A DNA stretch of 34,414 bases from an uncultured Flavobacteriales bacterium (GCA_903873905.1 CAIQQJ010000052.1:1-34414), one strand, 5' to 3'; positions 1 to 7,526 are shown, counted from the first letter of the stretch. Numbers and translations: made by a program. The notes: a model not told the origin generated them from the letters alone.

Positions 1-44
1 ATGTTTGATTTGAATCGAATTACTTGACGAATGTTTTGGAAAGA

Positions 45-76
45 AAAAGCCGTTAGTATTAATACCAACGGCTTTT
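45..76 (-). terminator. Rho-independent terminator of the cytochrome c peroxidase gene
   Basis: A near-perfect palindrome with AAAAGCCGTT on one arm and AACGGCTTTT on the other lies 28 bases beyond the stop codon of the leftward peroxidase gene. On the minus strand the internal A/C mismatch becomes a G-U wobble pair, and the stem is followed by a T-rich run. The AAAA/TTTT ends mean it could also stop transcription arriving from the left. Confidence 0.8.
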
Positions 77-103
77 GTTTATGAATCCGGATTTTGTCAA
101 TGA

Positions 104-1147
104 TTAATTTAATGCTGTTTCTGGAACTTTTCCGGTAAGCGTGTTCAAGAAAGTGACAATGCTGTTAATTTCTTCAGGGGTTAAATCTTTATTCAATTCT
201 GCTTTTCCCATAATGCCAACGGCATCATTGAGTTTGGCTACACTTCCATCGTGAAAGTAAGGACCTGTTTTTTCAATGTTTCTTAATGAAGGTACTTTAA
301 ACATAAATGCTTCAGAAGGATTTTTGGTAAGTGCTGCTCTTCCAGAATCAACTTTGTTGCTCTTGGTCAAATCCCAATAGTTTCCGAAGAGATCAAACTT
401 CTGAAACATTTGTCCACCCAAAATTGAACCTGAATGGCACGTAGTGCAACCGGTTTTTACAAATAGAGCAAGTCCTATTTTTTCTTCAGCGGTCAAAGCG
501 TCTTTATTTCCATTCAAATAATCGTCAAATTTTGAAGGAGTAACCAATGTTCGTTCAAAGGCAGCAATCGACATTGTGATATTATTAAAGTTCAAAGGAT
601 TTTTTTCATTCGGAAAAGCCGCTGCAAACATTTTTGTATAGGTTTCATCTTTTTTCAATTTAGCTTCTAAGAATGCTTTATTTGGAATATGCATTTCAAC
701 TGGATTTAGTATTGGACCACCCGCTTGTTCTTCCACATCCTTTGCTCTACCGTCCCAGAACTGTGTGGTATGTAGGGCCGCATTAAGAACCGTTGGAGAA
801 TTTCTTCCTCCATTCAGTCCATCATCGCCTTTTGAAAAAGATAAATTATCCACACCGTAAGTTCCTAAGTTGTGACAGGAATTGCAACTTACATTTCCTT
901 TCATAGAAAGTTTTGTGTCATAATACAACATCTTTCCCAATGCTATTTTTTCAGGTGTAAGAGCATTGTTTGGATTTTCCATTTGCGCAGGCAAAGATTT
1001 GAATGAATTTTGCGCTGTTAGTTGAATGGAATCAACTTCATTGTTTGTAGTCTTTTCTGATTGGTTACTCTTTGTATCACAACTTGCGTAGGAAGCAACT
1101 GCAAAAAAAGCAATTCCAATCAAGGACAGTTTAGATAATTTGCTCAT
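104..1147 (-). CDS. Di-haem cytochrome c peroxidase (CCP/MauG family) lipoprotein
   Basis: A 347-residue protein of the bacterial cytochrome c peroxidase/MauG family, which reduces hydrogen peroxide with electrons from small redox carriers in the periplasm. Two c-type haem motifs are visible, CNSCH at residues 88-92 and CTTCH at 234-238, the spacing expected for the low- and high-potential haem domains. The N-terminus is a hydrophobic signal ending in YASC (Cys23), so it is probably a lipoprotein, although Tyr at -3 of the lipobox is unusual. Length is typical of the family. It is a single-gene unit: a TAATTTTG box lies 15 bases before the ATG and a strong terminator follows. A MauG-like oxidase on another substrate cannot be excluded, but nothing beside it suggests a maturation partner. 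Confidence 0.92.
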   Translation of the reverse strand: MSKLSKLSLIGIAFFAVASYASCDTKSNQSEKTTNNEVDSIQLTAQNSFKSLPAQMENPNNALTPEKIALGKMLYYDTKLSMKGNVSCNSCHNLGTYGVDNLSFSKGDDGLNGGRNSPTVLNAALHTTQFWDGRAKDVEEQAGGPILNPVEMHIPNKAFLEAKLKKDETYTKMFAAAFPNEKNPLNFNNITMSIAAFERTLVTPSKFDDYLNGNKDALTAEEKIGLALFVKTGCTTCHSGSILGGQMFQKFDLFGNYWDLTKSNKVDSGRAALTKNPSEAFMFKVPSLRNIEKTGPYFHDGSVAKLNDAVGIMGKAELNKDLTPEEINSIVTFLNTLTGKVPETALN

Positions 1148-1161
1148 AAATTATTTTTTTT

Positions 1162-1169
1162 CAAAATTA
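1162..1169 (-). promoter_or_regulatory. Bacteroidota -7 box for the cytochrome c peroxidase gene
   Basis: Read leftward this is TAATTTTG, an exact match to the TAnnTTTG -7 consensus, 15 bases upstream of the ATG. No clear TTG -33 element is visible at the usual distance. Confidence 0.55.
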
Positions 1170-1373
1170 GTTTATAAGCTAGGATTACTAGTAAACATTA
1201 ATCACCTAGTCCCATGCAAACCATCACACCAATTGTGGAAGCCTTTTTGTAAATGGACTGAATTATTAAAACTGCTGTTTGGATAATTGTCATCTGCGAA
1301 ATCATATGAATTGAAGGGACTGAAGGCTCACAGAATAGATGGAATACTTCGATTTATTTCTCTGAAGTTAAAG

Positions 1374-1381
1374 TATCTTTG
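1374..1381 (+). promoter_or_regulatory. Bacteroidota -7 box for sua5, implying a near-leaderless mRNA
   Basis: TATCTTTG matches TAnnTTTG exactly and lies only nine bases before the ATG at 1391. It supports choosing ATG 1391 over the in-frame TTG at 1379, which lies inside the box. No TTG -33 element is obvious. Confidence 0.6.
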
Positions 1382-1390
1382 CTCCCGAAA

Positions 1391-2350
1391 ATGCAAACTA
1401 TCACTGGTACCAATATTTCCAAAGCAGCAGATCTTCTTGTTAACGGAGAACTTGTTGCCATTCCAACAGAGACCGTTTATGGTCTCGCAGCAAATGCGCT
1501 CAATGCTGATGCTGTTCTAAAAATTTTCGAAACAAAAGGACGACCAACTTTCAATCCGCTCATTGTGCATGTGCATGATGTGAATGAATTTTCAAAATAC
1601 GCAAGTGAAGTTCCTGACTTGGTAAGAACACTCGCAGAAAAGTTTTCTCCCGGACCAATTACCTATGTACTTCCGAAAAAAAACAACATCCCTGACATTG
1701 TAACAGGTGGTGGAGAAACTGTGGCGCTTCGTGTCCCTGGTCATGCACTTACATTGAAATTACTTTCCCAATTGGATTTTCCTCTTGCAGCGCCAAGTGC
1801 CAATCCGTTTGGATACATTTCTCCTGTCGATGCGCGCCATGTGAAAGATCAACTCGATGGAAAAATTCCTTACATCCTTGACGGTGGTCAGTGCATGATT
1901 GGAATTGAATCGACTGTTGTTACCGTAATTGATGGAAAGGTTGTTGTTTATAGATTAGGCGGAGTTTCATTAGAGGATTTGGTTGATGTTGTTGGAGAAG
2001 TTGAATTGCGAATCAATAATTCTTCCAATCCAAATTCTCCGGGCCAATTGAAATCACATTATGCGCCAAGGATTCCATTGCGTTTTGGAAAGATGGACGC
2101 TTTGCTTGAAGAATTTTCCGGAAAGAAAAAAGCAATCTTATCGTTTACAAAAAATTATTCTGACGATTGTATTGCCAATCAGGTTCTTTCTTATGCTGGT
2201 GATTTGCATGAAGCGGCGAGAAATTTATTTACAGCATTACGCAAATTGGATAATTCGGAAGCGGAAATAATTTTAGCGGAAAAATTTCCTGAGCATGGTT
2301 TGGGATTGGCGATTAATGATCGATTGGAGAGAGCGGCTACTGAAAAATGA
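1391..2350 (+). CDS. sua5: L-threonylcarbamoyladenylate synthase (Sua5/YrdC family)
   Basis: A 319-residue Sua5-type enzyme that makes threonylcarbamoyl-adenylate from threonine, bicarbonate and ATP, the first step of the t6A37 modification of ANN-decoding tRNAs. The YrdC/TsaC domain fills about residues 5-200, with the hallmark IPTETVYGLAANA stretch and KGRPTFNPLIVHV nucleotide-binding segment. The region after about 210, beginning near SPGQLKSHYAP, is the extra C-terminal Sua5 domain absent from the short TsaC form. An in-frame TTG at 1379 would add four residues, but it overlaps the promoter box, so the ATG at 1391 is preferred. The gene diverges from the peroxidase gene and converges on the OmpA-like gene. 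No operon partner is seen. Confidence 0.94.
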   Translation: MQTITGTNISKAADLLVNGELVAIPTETVYGLAANALNADAVLKIFETKGRPTFNPLIVHVHDVNEFSKYASEVPDLVRTLAEKFSPGPITYVLPKKNNIPDIVTGGGETVALRVPGHALTLKLLSQLDFPLAAPSANPFGYISPVDARHVKDQLDGKIPYILDGGQCMIGIESTVVTVIDGKVVVYRLGGVSLEDLVDVVGEVELRINNSSNPNSPGQLKSHYAPRIPLRFGKMDALLEEFSGKKKAILSFTKNYSDDCIANQVLSYAGDLHEAARNLFTALRKLDNSEAEIILAEKFPEHGLGLAINDRLERAATEK

Positions 2351-2359
2351 TTTTTTACT

Positions 2360-2413
2360 GCGGAGGCGTAGAGTTTCCATTGAAATATTCTCTGCGCCCT
2401 TTGCGTCTCTGCT
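2360..2413. repeat. Inverted intergenic repeat with CGCAGAG/CGCAAAGG words
   Basis: Between two converging genes, the arm 2360-2373 (GCGGAGGCGTAGAG) pairs imperfectly with 2390-2404, which read leftward is GCAAAGGGCGCAGAG. The flank 2405-2413 continues the same word pattern. The words resemble the CGCAGAGACGCAAAGG low-complexity intergenic phrases I know from many environmental bacterial genomes. It may act as a bidirectional terminator, because no other terminator is seen between these genes. Confidence 0.5.
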
Positions 2414-2419
2414 GCAATT

Positions 2420-3505
2420 TTAGTTTGAAAAAATAAACTCCACTCTTCTGTTTTTATTTTTATCGCTACTAATGGGTTTTGTACTTCCAAATCCATTTGT
2501 GGAAATTCTTGCAGGATCAATTCCCTTTGAAACAAAATAAGCTTCAACTGATTTCGATCTTGCCTGCGAAAGTTTCAAGTTATGCTCTGCAGTTCCATCT
2601 GCATCCGTATGTCCGTCGATTTTCACCTTGAGATTCGGTTGATCTTTCATGGCGGAAATGATTTCATCGAGAATGGGGAATGATTCCTTTTTTAAAATGG
2701 ATTGATCGACTTCGAAATATATATTGTCGACGATAAGTTTTTTTCCTGCGACAATTTCCAAGGTGTCTTTTGGTTTTTCAACCGTGTTGTTAATGTCAAT
2801 TGGATCAATTCTTTCTTTTTCTACAAAAGGAACGAGTGAAACATCATCGAAATAATAATACGCATAAGGTAGACTTCCATCTTGCGCTGTACTCGTTTTT
2901 CCATTGGGCGTTTTTTTGTCACTCAAATAATTTCCTAATGTAAAATACTTTTCACCTCCAACAGCAGTATAGGATTCGTGAAAAACAATCCATTTACCTT
3001 CCATCCCTTTTTGATCGGTACTGTCAATGAAAATTTGAGGAATTAATTTCAAGGCTTGGTCGGTTTTTTTATTTTCAAACTTGTCCTTTGAAAAATAGAT
3101 TTCAATTTTATCAATGTTGACACCACAAAATTCAGCCAATGCAATTGAAATGGAAAAATCATATTTTTTGCCTGCCTCGAGCGGCGAAGAAAATTCTCCC
3201 ATGATGTATTCGCGATATTCCTTTTTCCCACCGTAAATAACAATTCCCGCCATCGCAAATCCGGAATGACTTTTTGGTTTGCCATATTGATTCCACAAAT
3301 AGTCGGAAGCGGTGCTGAAATAATCGGGCGAACCACTTGTGGGAGAAATCCAATTCTTCACATGATTTCCTTTGAGATTATCGGTTCCAGATCCGTTTCC
3401 TGAAATTTCGCCGTGGTCTTCAAATCCCGGATTCAAAACGAGATTCTGGGAATAGGAAAAAAATCCGCTGCAGAAAATGCAAAATGCGATAATGCCGACT
3501 TTCAT
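2420..3505 (-). CDS. OmpA-family outer-membrane/peptidoglycan-binding protein with jelly-roll-like N-terminal domain
   Basis: A 361-residue exported protein. Residues 1-20 are a signal peptide ending at YSQ. Residues about 21-215 start with NLVLNPGFED and include NWISPTSGSPDYF, a pattern found in Bacteroidota OmpA proteins whose front end resembles a carbohydrate-binding jelly roll. The C-terminal 110 residues are a clear OmpA/MotB domain: IYFEVDQSIL, then VKIDGHTDADGT, then LSQARSKSVEAYF, and NRRVEFIF at the end. The Asp and Arg that bind diaminopimelate are present. The protein likely links the outer membrane to the cell wall. It has no integral beta-barrel and no operon partner. The ligand of the N-terminal domain is unknown. 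Confidence 0.88.
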   Translation of the reverse strand: MKVGIIAFCIFCSGFFSYSQNLVLNPGFEDHGEISGNGSGTDNLKGNHVKNWISPTSGSPDYFSTASDYLWNQYGKPKSHSGFAMAGIVIYGGKKEYREYIMGEFSSPLEAGKKYDFSISIALAEFCGVNIDKIEIYFSKDKFENKKTDQALKLIPQIFIDSTDQKGMEGKWIVFHESYTAVGGEKYFTLGNYLSDKKTPNGKTSTAQDGSLPYAYYYFDDVSLVPFVEKERIDPIDINNTVEKPKDTLEIVAGKKLIVDNIYFEVDQSILKKESFPILDEIISAMKDQPNLKVKIDGHTDADGTAEHNLKLSQARSKSVEAYFVSKGIDPARISTNGFGSTKPISSDKNKNRRVEFIFSN

Positions 3506-3570
3506 ATTTAAAACTACTTATTTCTATTGTATAACGGTTTTTTGAATAATAGATACTTTTTTATAAATGG

Positions 3571-3771
3571 GGTATCAGGTATCAGGTATTTGGTATTTGT
3601 TTTTTGCGTGAGGGATTGCAGTGGAATGCCCACAGTCCTAACATTTCTGTTGGGACGAGGACTTGGAACGGAAAGCCTGACCCCCAACATTTCTGTTGGG
3701 GGACACGCCCATATTATTTGAGCGAATCAGAACATAAATCATATTATACTTGATACCAGATACCCGATACC
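3571..3771. repeat. Composite palindromic repeat: GGTATC-word arms enclosing two TTTC-loop hairpins
   Basis: The 335-base gap 3506-3840 has no convincing gene; two short open frames there are by-products of the repeats. The left arm 3571-3590 contains GGTATCAGGTATCAGG and the right arm 3752-3771 contains its approximate reverse complement, GATACCAGATACCCGATACC. Between them lie two hairpins with the same core: 3635-3656 (GTCCTAACA-TTTC-TGTTGGGAC, one G-T wobble) and 3681-3702 (CCCCCAACA-TTTC-TGTTGGGGG, perfect nine-base stem). It looks like a REP-type intergenic element, not coding DNA. Confidence 0.7.
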
Positions 3772-3798
3772 TTCTACCATTTCCCCACAAGAAAATCT

Positions 3799-3806
3799 TA
3801 CTTTTA
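3799..3806 (+). promoter_or_regulatory. Probable -7 box for accC
   Basis: TACTTTTA differs from the TAnnTTTG consensus only in the final base and is followed by CACCC, as at many Bacteroidota start sites. It would give a leader of roughly 28 bases before the ATG at 3841. Confidence 0.35.
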
Positions 3807-3840
3807 CACCCATCATTCTCCCAATTCAGAAACAAGAATT

Positions 3841-5331
3841 ATGAAAAAAATATTAGTAGCTAATCGTGGTGAAATTGCTTTGCGTGTGATGCGTTCCTGT
3901 CGTGAAATGGGAATTGCAACGGTTGCCGTTTATTCAGAAGCCGATCGTAATGCACTTTTTGTTCGTTATGCCGATGAGGCGGTTTGTATTGGGCCACCAC
4001 CTTCCAATAAATCCTATCTCGATCAGAAAAAAATAATTGAGGTTGCAAAAAAATTAGGTGTTGATGGTATTCATCCTGGCTACGGATTTCTTTCTGAAAA
4101 TTCAGAATTTTCTGCGGCTGTTTCAAAAGCAGGAATCACTTTCATTGGACCTTCGCCAGAAGCAATGGAAATGATGGGTGATAAACTTTCTGCAAAAGCT
4201 GCGGCAAAAAAATATAAAATCCCAATGGTGCCTGGATCAGAAGGCGCGATTGAAGATGTCACTGAAGGAAAAAAAGTTGCATTGGCTACAGGTTTTCCAT
4301 TACTGATAAAGGCGAGTGCAGGTGGTGGCGGAAAAGGAATGCGCGTTGTGGAGAAGATTGAGGATTTTGAGGAGCAAATGAAAATGGCGGTGAGTGAAGC
4401 AACTTCCGCTTTTGGAAATGGTGCGGTTTTCATTGAGAAATATGTTACTGCTCCAAGACATATTGAAATTCAAGTTTTGGCGGACAATCATGGAAATATT
4501 GTTTTTCTTTTCGAACGAGAATGTTCCATTCAACGTCGACATCAGAAAGTGATTGAAGAAGCGCCTTCGAGTGTGTTGACTCCTGAAATTCGTGAGCGTA
4601 TGGGTAAATGTGCGGTTGATGTGGCACGTGCATGCAATTATTCCGGAGCAGGAACAGTTGAATTTCTTCTCGACGAAAACAAGGATTTTTATTTTCTCGA
4701 GATGAATACGCGTTTGCAAGTGGAGCATCCCGTAACCGAAATGATTTCAGGAATTGATTTGGTGAAAGAACAAATAAAGGTGGCGCGAAATGAAAAACTG
4801 TCATTCACACAATCCGATTTGAAAATAAACGGACATTCCATGGAAGTGCGTGTGTATGCTGAAGATCCACGAAATAATTTCCTGCCGGATATTGGCAAAT
4901 TGGTGACCTATCGTCGTCCGCAAGGAACGGGCGTGCGTGTGGATGATGGATTTGAAGAAGGCATGGACATTCCGATTTATTACGATCCGATGATTGCGAA
5001 GTTGGTGACTTGGGGAAAGGATAGGGAAGAGGCGATCAAAAGAATGGTTCGTGCAATTGATGAATATCAAATCAGTGGTGTGGAAACAACGCTTACTTTC
5101 TGCCGATTTGTCCTAGAACATGAGGCGTTTGTATCTGGGAATTTCGACACAAACTTCATCAACAAATATTTTAAGCCTGAAATGTTGGACGTTTATGATG
5201 AACAGGAGGCCGGAATCGCATCCATTATTGGTTCGGCATGGATGAATGCACAGAAGCAAAAGACAGGGAAATTGATTGAAACAGGTGGGGACGCTTCGGC
5301 ATGGAAAACGAACAGGACAAGGCATGATTAA
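3841..5331 (+). CDS. accC: Biotin carboxylase subunit of acetyl/propionyl-CoA carboxylase
   Basis: A 496-residue biotin carboxylase, the ATP-grasp enzyme that carboxylates the biotin of the carrier protein in acyl-CoA carboxylases. The N-terminal domain opens with KKILVANRGEIALRVMRSCRE and contains GIHPGYGFLSEN. The glycine-rich ATP loop SAGGGGKGMR is near residue 160, the catalytic EMNTRLQVEHPVTE segment near 288-301, and the C-terminal domain includes VRVYAEDP. It runs about 45 residues past the usual bacterial AccC, ending in a low-complexity tail; this longer form is common in Bacteroidota. No carrier protein (accB) or carboxyltransferase gene adjoins it, so the acyl-CoA substrate cannot be decided here. 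Confidence 0.95.
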   Translation: MKKILVANRGEIALRVMRSCREMGIATVAVYSEADRNALFVRYADEAVCIGPPPSNKSYLDQKKIIEVAKKLGVDGIHPGYGFLSENSEFSAAVSKAGITFIGPSPEAMEMMGDKLSAKAAAKKYKIPMVPGSEGAIEDVTEGKKVALATGFPLLIKASAGGGGKGMRVVEKIEDFEEQMKMAVSEATSAFGNGAVFIEKYVTAPRHIEIQVLADNHGNIVFLFERECSIQRRHQKVIEEAPSSVLTPEIRERMGKCAVDVARACNYSGAGTVEFLLDENKDFYFLEMNTRLQVEHPVTEMISGIDLVKEQIKVARNEKLSFTQSDLKINGHSMEVRVYAEDPRNNFLPDIGKLVTYRRPQGTGVRVDDGFEEGMDIPIYYDPMIAKLVTWGKDREEAIKRMVRAIDEYQISGVETTLTFCRFVLEHEAFVSGNFDTNFINKYFKPEMLDVYDEQEAGIASIIGSAWMNAQKQKTGKLIETGGDASAWKTNRTRHD

Positions 5332-5467
5332 AATGGGTTCATAAGATGTTTATTGAATTGAACTTTCCTTTGTTAACAATAATTCACGGTCATTCCTGTA
5401 ACAAAGACCATGACAAGGGCGTTATGACACTAGTAATTGGCACAAGATTTGAACTAATCATAATGTC

Positions 5468-6076
5468 ATGAAAACGCTGCTCTCCCTATTCAGTTTCATT
5501 CTCGTCGTTTCGGCGGCTAATGCTCAGGCTTTGGTTGTTGGTGAAGTTGCTACCTATCCAAAAGATATGGTGACTTATTCTTTGGATGGAAATGGTGATA
5601 CCATGGCCAGCATTCAGAATTACACCTGTACTATCGTTGCTCAAAAATCGTTTTCATCTGCAGCCGAAAAAGCGAAATGGGATCGTTTGAAAAGAGATGT
5701 GAAAGTAGCTTATCCGTATGCCGTGCTCGCGAAAATGAAGTTGACCGAAATGGATGCTCAGCTAGCTTTGGTAAAAGGCGAAAATGCGAGAAAAGATTTT
5801 ACAACAAAATGCGAGAAGGAATTGACCAGTCAGTTTTCAAATGATATGCGTAACCTGACTTTTACACAGGGAAAAATTCTTTTCAAATTGATGGATCGCG
5901 AAACAGGTTCAACCACTTATCAAATCATCAAGGAACGTCGTGGATCATTCTCGGCCTTCATGTGGCAAGGTGTTGCAACAATTTTTGGAAATAACCTCAA
6001 GCAAGATTACGATCCATACGGTGATGATGCAAATATTGAAGCTGTAGTGCAGTTGATTGAATTGGGTGTTATTTAA
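5468..6076 (+). CDS. DUF4294 domain-containing exported protein
   Basis: A 202-residue protein with a signal peptide (residues 1-19, ending ANA). The rest fits the Bacteroidota-specific DUF4294 family: a short beta-rich start, then a helical segment with WDRLKRDVKVAYPYAVLAK, then GKILFKLMDRETGSTTYQIIKE and a C-terminal RGSFSAFMWQGVATIFG with a closing KQDYDPYGDD. I know no function for the family. It probably acts in the periplasm. The gene stands alone, with no consensus promoter visible in the 136 bases upstream, and a long repeat hairpin begins immediately at its stop codon. Confidence 0.82.
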   Translation: MKTLLSLFSFILVVSAANAQALVVGEVATYPKDMVTYSLDGNGDTMASIQNYTCTIVAQKSFSSAAEKAKWDRLKRDVKVAYPYAVLAKMKLTEMDAQLALVKGENARKDFTTKCEKELTSQFSNDMRNLTFTQGKILFKLMDRETGSTTYQIIKERRGSFSAFMWQGVATIFGNNLKQDYDPYGDDANIEAVVQLIELGVI

Positions 6077-6077
6077 G

Positions 6078-6275
6078 TTGAAAAGTTGGAAGATTGGAAA
6101 GTTGAAAAGTTTTTTTCAATCGAAGTTCTTAAGTTTTTTTTTCGGAACCTTCCAACCTTCCAACTTTTCAACCTTTCAACCTTTCAACTTTCCAACTTTC
6201 CAACCTTCAAACCTTCCAACTTTTCAACCTTTCAACTTTTCAACTTTTCAACTTTCCAACTTTCCAACTTTCCAA
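6078..6275. repeat. Tandem 8-base repeat array (CYTTYCAA, 16 units) with a 4-unit inverted arm
   Basis: From 6148 to 6275 there are 16 uninterrupted 8-base units of the form CTTTCCAA, CCTTCCAA, CTTTTCAA or CCTTTCAA. At 6078-6109 four units occur in the opposite orientation (TTGAAAAG, TTGGAAGA, TTGGAAAG, TTGAAAAG), followed by a run of T. The two parts can fold into a long hairpin. It lies between converging genes, starting at one stop codon and ending just before the other, so it may terminate both transcripts. The unit length is not a multiple of three, and open frames through it are artefacts. Confidence 0.85.
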
Positions 6276-6279
6276 CTTG

Positions 6280-6792
6280 TCATTTCCTAATTCTCCCACC
6301 TCTGTAGAAATACTTGTGGTAATATGGTTCATCCAAATCATCAATCATTACGCCTCCATGAACCGAAGCGTGCGCGAATTTGTTGTGGCCTAAATAAATT
6401 GCCACGTGGGAAACCCTTCCTTTCTTGATTTTGAAAAATAGGATATCACCTTCTTTTAATTCTGCTCTTGGAATGGTATCGCATTCGGCGAATAAAGTTG
6501 TTGAACTTCCTGAAATTTCCATGCAATAAACCTGGCGATACATTTCACTCACAAAATCAGAACAATCAATTCCTTTTTTTGTTTTACCCGCATATAAATA
6601 ACGCGTTCCAATCCAATCGAAAACTGTTAGGTAAAGTTGTGTTGTAACTGCGGAATCTGGATTGAGTCCGTAGTGATGATAAAACAAATGGAGGTTGTCG
6701 GGAAATGAATCTGTTCGTTCACGCTGACTTGGTTCTTGAGCGGAAAGGACAAATGGAAAAGTTAGAAGGGCAATGAAAATTAGCTTACACAT
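6280..6792 (-). CDS. Secreted NlpC/P60-family cysteine peptidase (cell-wall hydrolase)
   Basis: A 170-residue NlpC/P60 protein, a family that cleaves peptide stems in peptidoglycan. I place the start at the ATG at 6792, because it is directly followed by a signal peptide (CKLIFIALLTFPFVLSAQ); the longer open frame starting at 6885 would bury this signal. The catalytic Cys77 is in GIDCSDFVSEMY, the catalytic His129 in VSHVAIYLGH, and the third polar residue is probably His141 in FAHAS. There is no SH3 or LysM binding domain, so it is a compact single-domain enzyme. Its ATG overlaps the stop of the upstream methyltransferase gene by eight bases (ATGTGTAA), suggesting translational coupling. Confidence 0.88.
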   Translation of the reverse strand: MCKLIFIALLTFPFVLSAQEPSQRERTDSFPDNLHLFYHHYGLNPDSAVTTQLYLTVFDWIGTRYLYAGKTKKGIDCSDFVSEMYRQVYCMEISGSSTTLFAECDTIPRAELKEGDILFFKIKKGRVSHVAIYLGHNKFAHASVHGGVMIDDLDEPYYHKYFYRGGRIRK

Positions 6793-7426
6793 GATTTGAG
6801 ATTTTATCTCTCCGGTGTAGATTGATAAATAATTCTCTTCCAGCCCTTGGTGCAATGGAGTTAGTTGCTGGTTCGAATTTATCAAACGAAAAATAGGGAC
6901 TTAAAATTGCGCGATATATTTTTTCATTACCGCCAAAAGGCGGACCAGAAGTTTCCGGATCAATGCCCAATTTCGGATCATTAAAAAGCAAACCCACTAA
7001 TTTTCCCTTGGGAGCAAGCAATTCAAACATTTTTTCCGCATAACGAATTCTCATGATTGGATTGATGGCACAGAAAAATGTTTGTTCAAGAATCAAATCA
7101 AAGTTTTTCTCGCTCAATTCAAAAAAATCGGAACAGATCAAATGATCTTTTGGAAAACCTGGAACTCGTGTGGCAAATTCATCCAATGCTTTCTTTGCAA
7201 AATCCACAACGTATACATTTCTGAAACCTTTTGCATTTAGATATTCCGCTTCATAAGCATTGCCACATCCAGGAATGAGAATCTTCAAATATTTATCCTC
7301 ATTACTATCAAGACCGTCAATATATTCTTTTAGCGGAGTGGAAGGCGAACCCATATCCCAACCCGTTTCACCTTTTTGCCAACGTTCATTCCAAAAATCT
7401 TTTCCGAATTTATTTGAGTTATTCAT
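6785..7426 (-). CDS. TPMT-family SAM-dependent methyltransferase
   Basis: A 213-residue class I methyltransferase of the thiopurine S-methyltransferase-like (TPMT) family. Family marks are the N-terminal DFWNERWQKGETGWD, the SAM-binding loop ILIPGCGNAYEAEYL, the acidic motif YVVDFAKKAL, and LILEQTFFCAINP. Members methylate thiols, selenium or tellurium compounds, or halides; the natural substrate here cannot be told from sequence. It is cytoplasmic, with no signal peptide. It is the first gene of a two-gene unit with the NlpC/P60 gene, although I see no functional link between the two products. A perfect TAACTTTG box ends five bases before the ATG, implying a leaderless or almost leaderless mRNA. 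Confidence 0.88.
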   Translation of the reverse strand: MNNSNKFGKDFWNERWQKGETGWDMGSPSTPLKEYIDGLDSNEDKYLKILIPGCGNAYEAEYLNAKGFRNVYVVDFAKKALDEFATRVPGFPKDHLICSDFFELSEKNFDLILEQTFFCAINPIMRIRYAEKMFELLAPKGKLVGLLFNDPKLGIDPETSGPPFGGNEKIYRAILSPYFSFDKFEPATNSIAPRAGRELFINLHRRDKISNHV

Positions 7427-7431
7427 TGCAC

Positions 7432-7439
7432 CAAAGTTA
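7432..7439 (-). promoter_or_regulatory. -7 box of the methyltransferase/NlpC unit
   Basis: Read leftward this is TAACTTTG, an exact TAnnTTTG match, with only GTGCA between it and the ATG. Transcription would begin at or next to the start codon. No -33 TTG is evident. Confidence 0.55.
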
Positions 7440-7442
7440 GTG

Positions 7443-7526
7443 GTAATTGGTGATTAGTTTGGATTGAATGAGCGTTTCAATTATGCTTTAACAGTACCTC
7501 TCTTAATCCCCTAATCACCAAATTAC
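7443..7526. repeat. Inverted repeat of GTAATTGGTGATTAG words
   Basis: The arm 7443-7457 (GTAATTGGTGATTAG) is matched by 7511-7526 (CTAATCACCAAATTAC), its reverse complement apart from one extra base. TTAATCCC recurs beside the right arm. The element fills the gap between the diverging methyltransferase and prmA genes. Its word style resembles the other low-complexity inverted elements at 2360, 3571 and 6078. Confidence 0.6.

Noticed and set aside
1287-1520. A 77-codon rightward frame overlapping the start of sua5
   Set aside because: It overlaps a certain gene in another frame and crosses the sua5 promoter; no feature supports it.
2191-2547. A leftward 118-codon frame across the sua5 3' end and the OmpA gene 3' end
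   Set aside because: It overlaps the coding parts of two well-supported genes and the intergenic repeat.
3527-3835. Two short open frames in the gap before accC
   Set aside because: Both run through the palindromic repeat element and have no signal, domain or promoter.
6057-6307. Two short rightward frames with PTFQPFNF-like repeats
   Set aside because: They are translations of the 8-base array, whose unit is not a multiple of three, so every frame gives the same pseudo-repeat.
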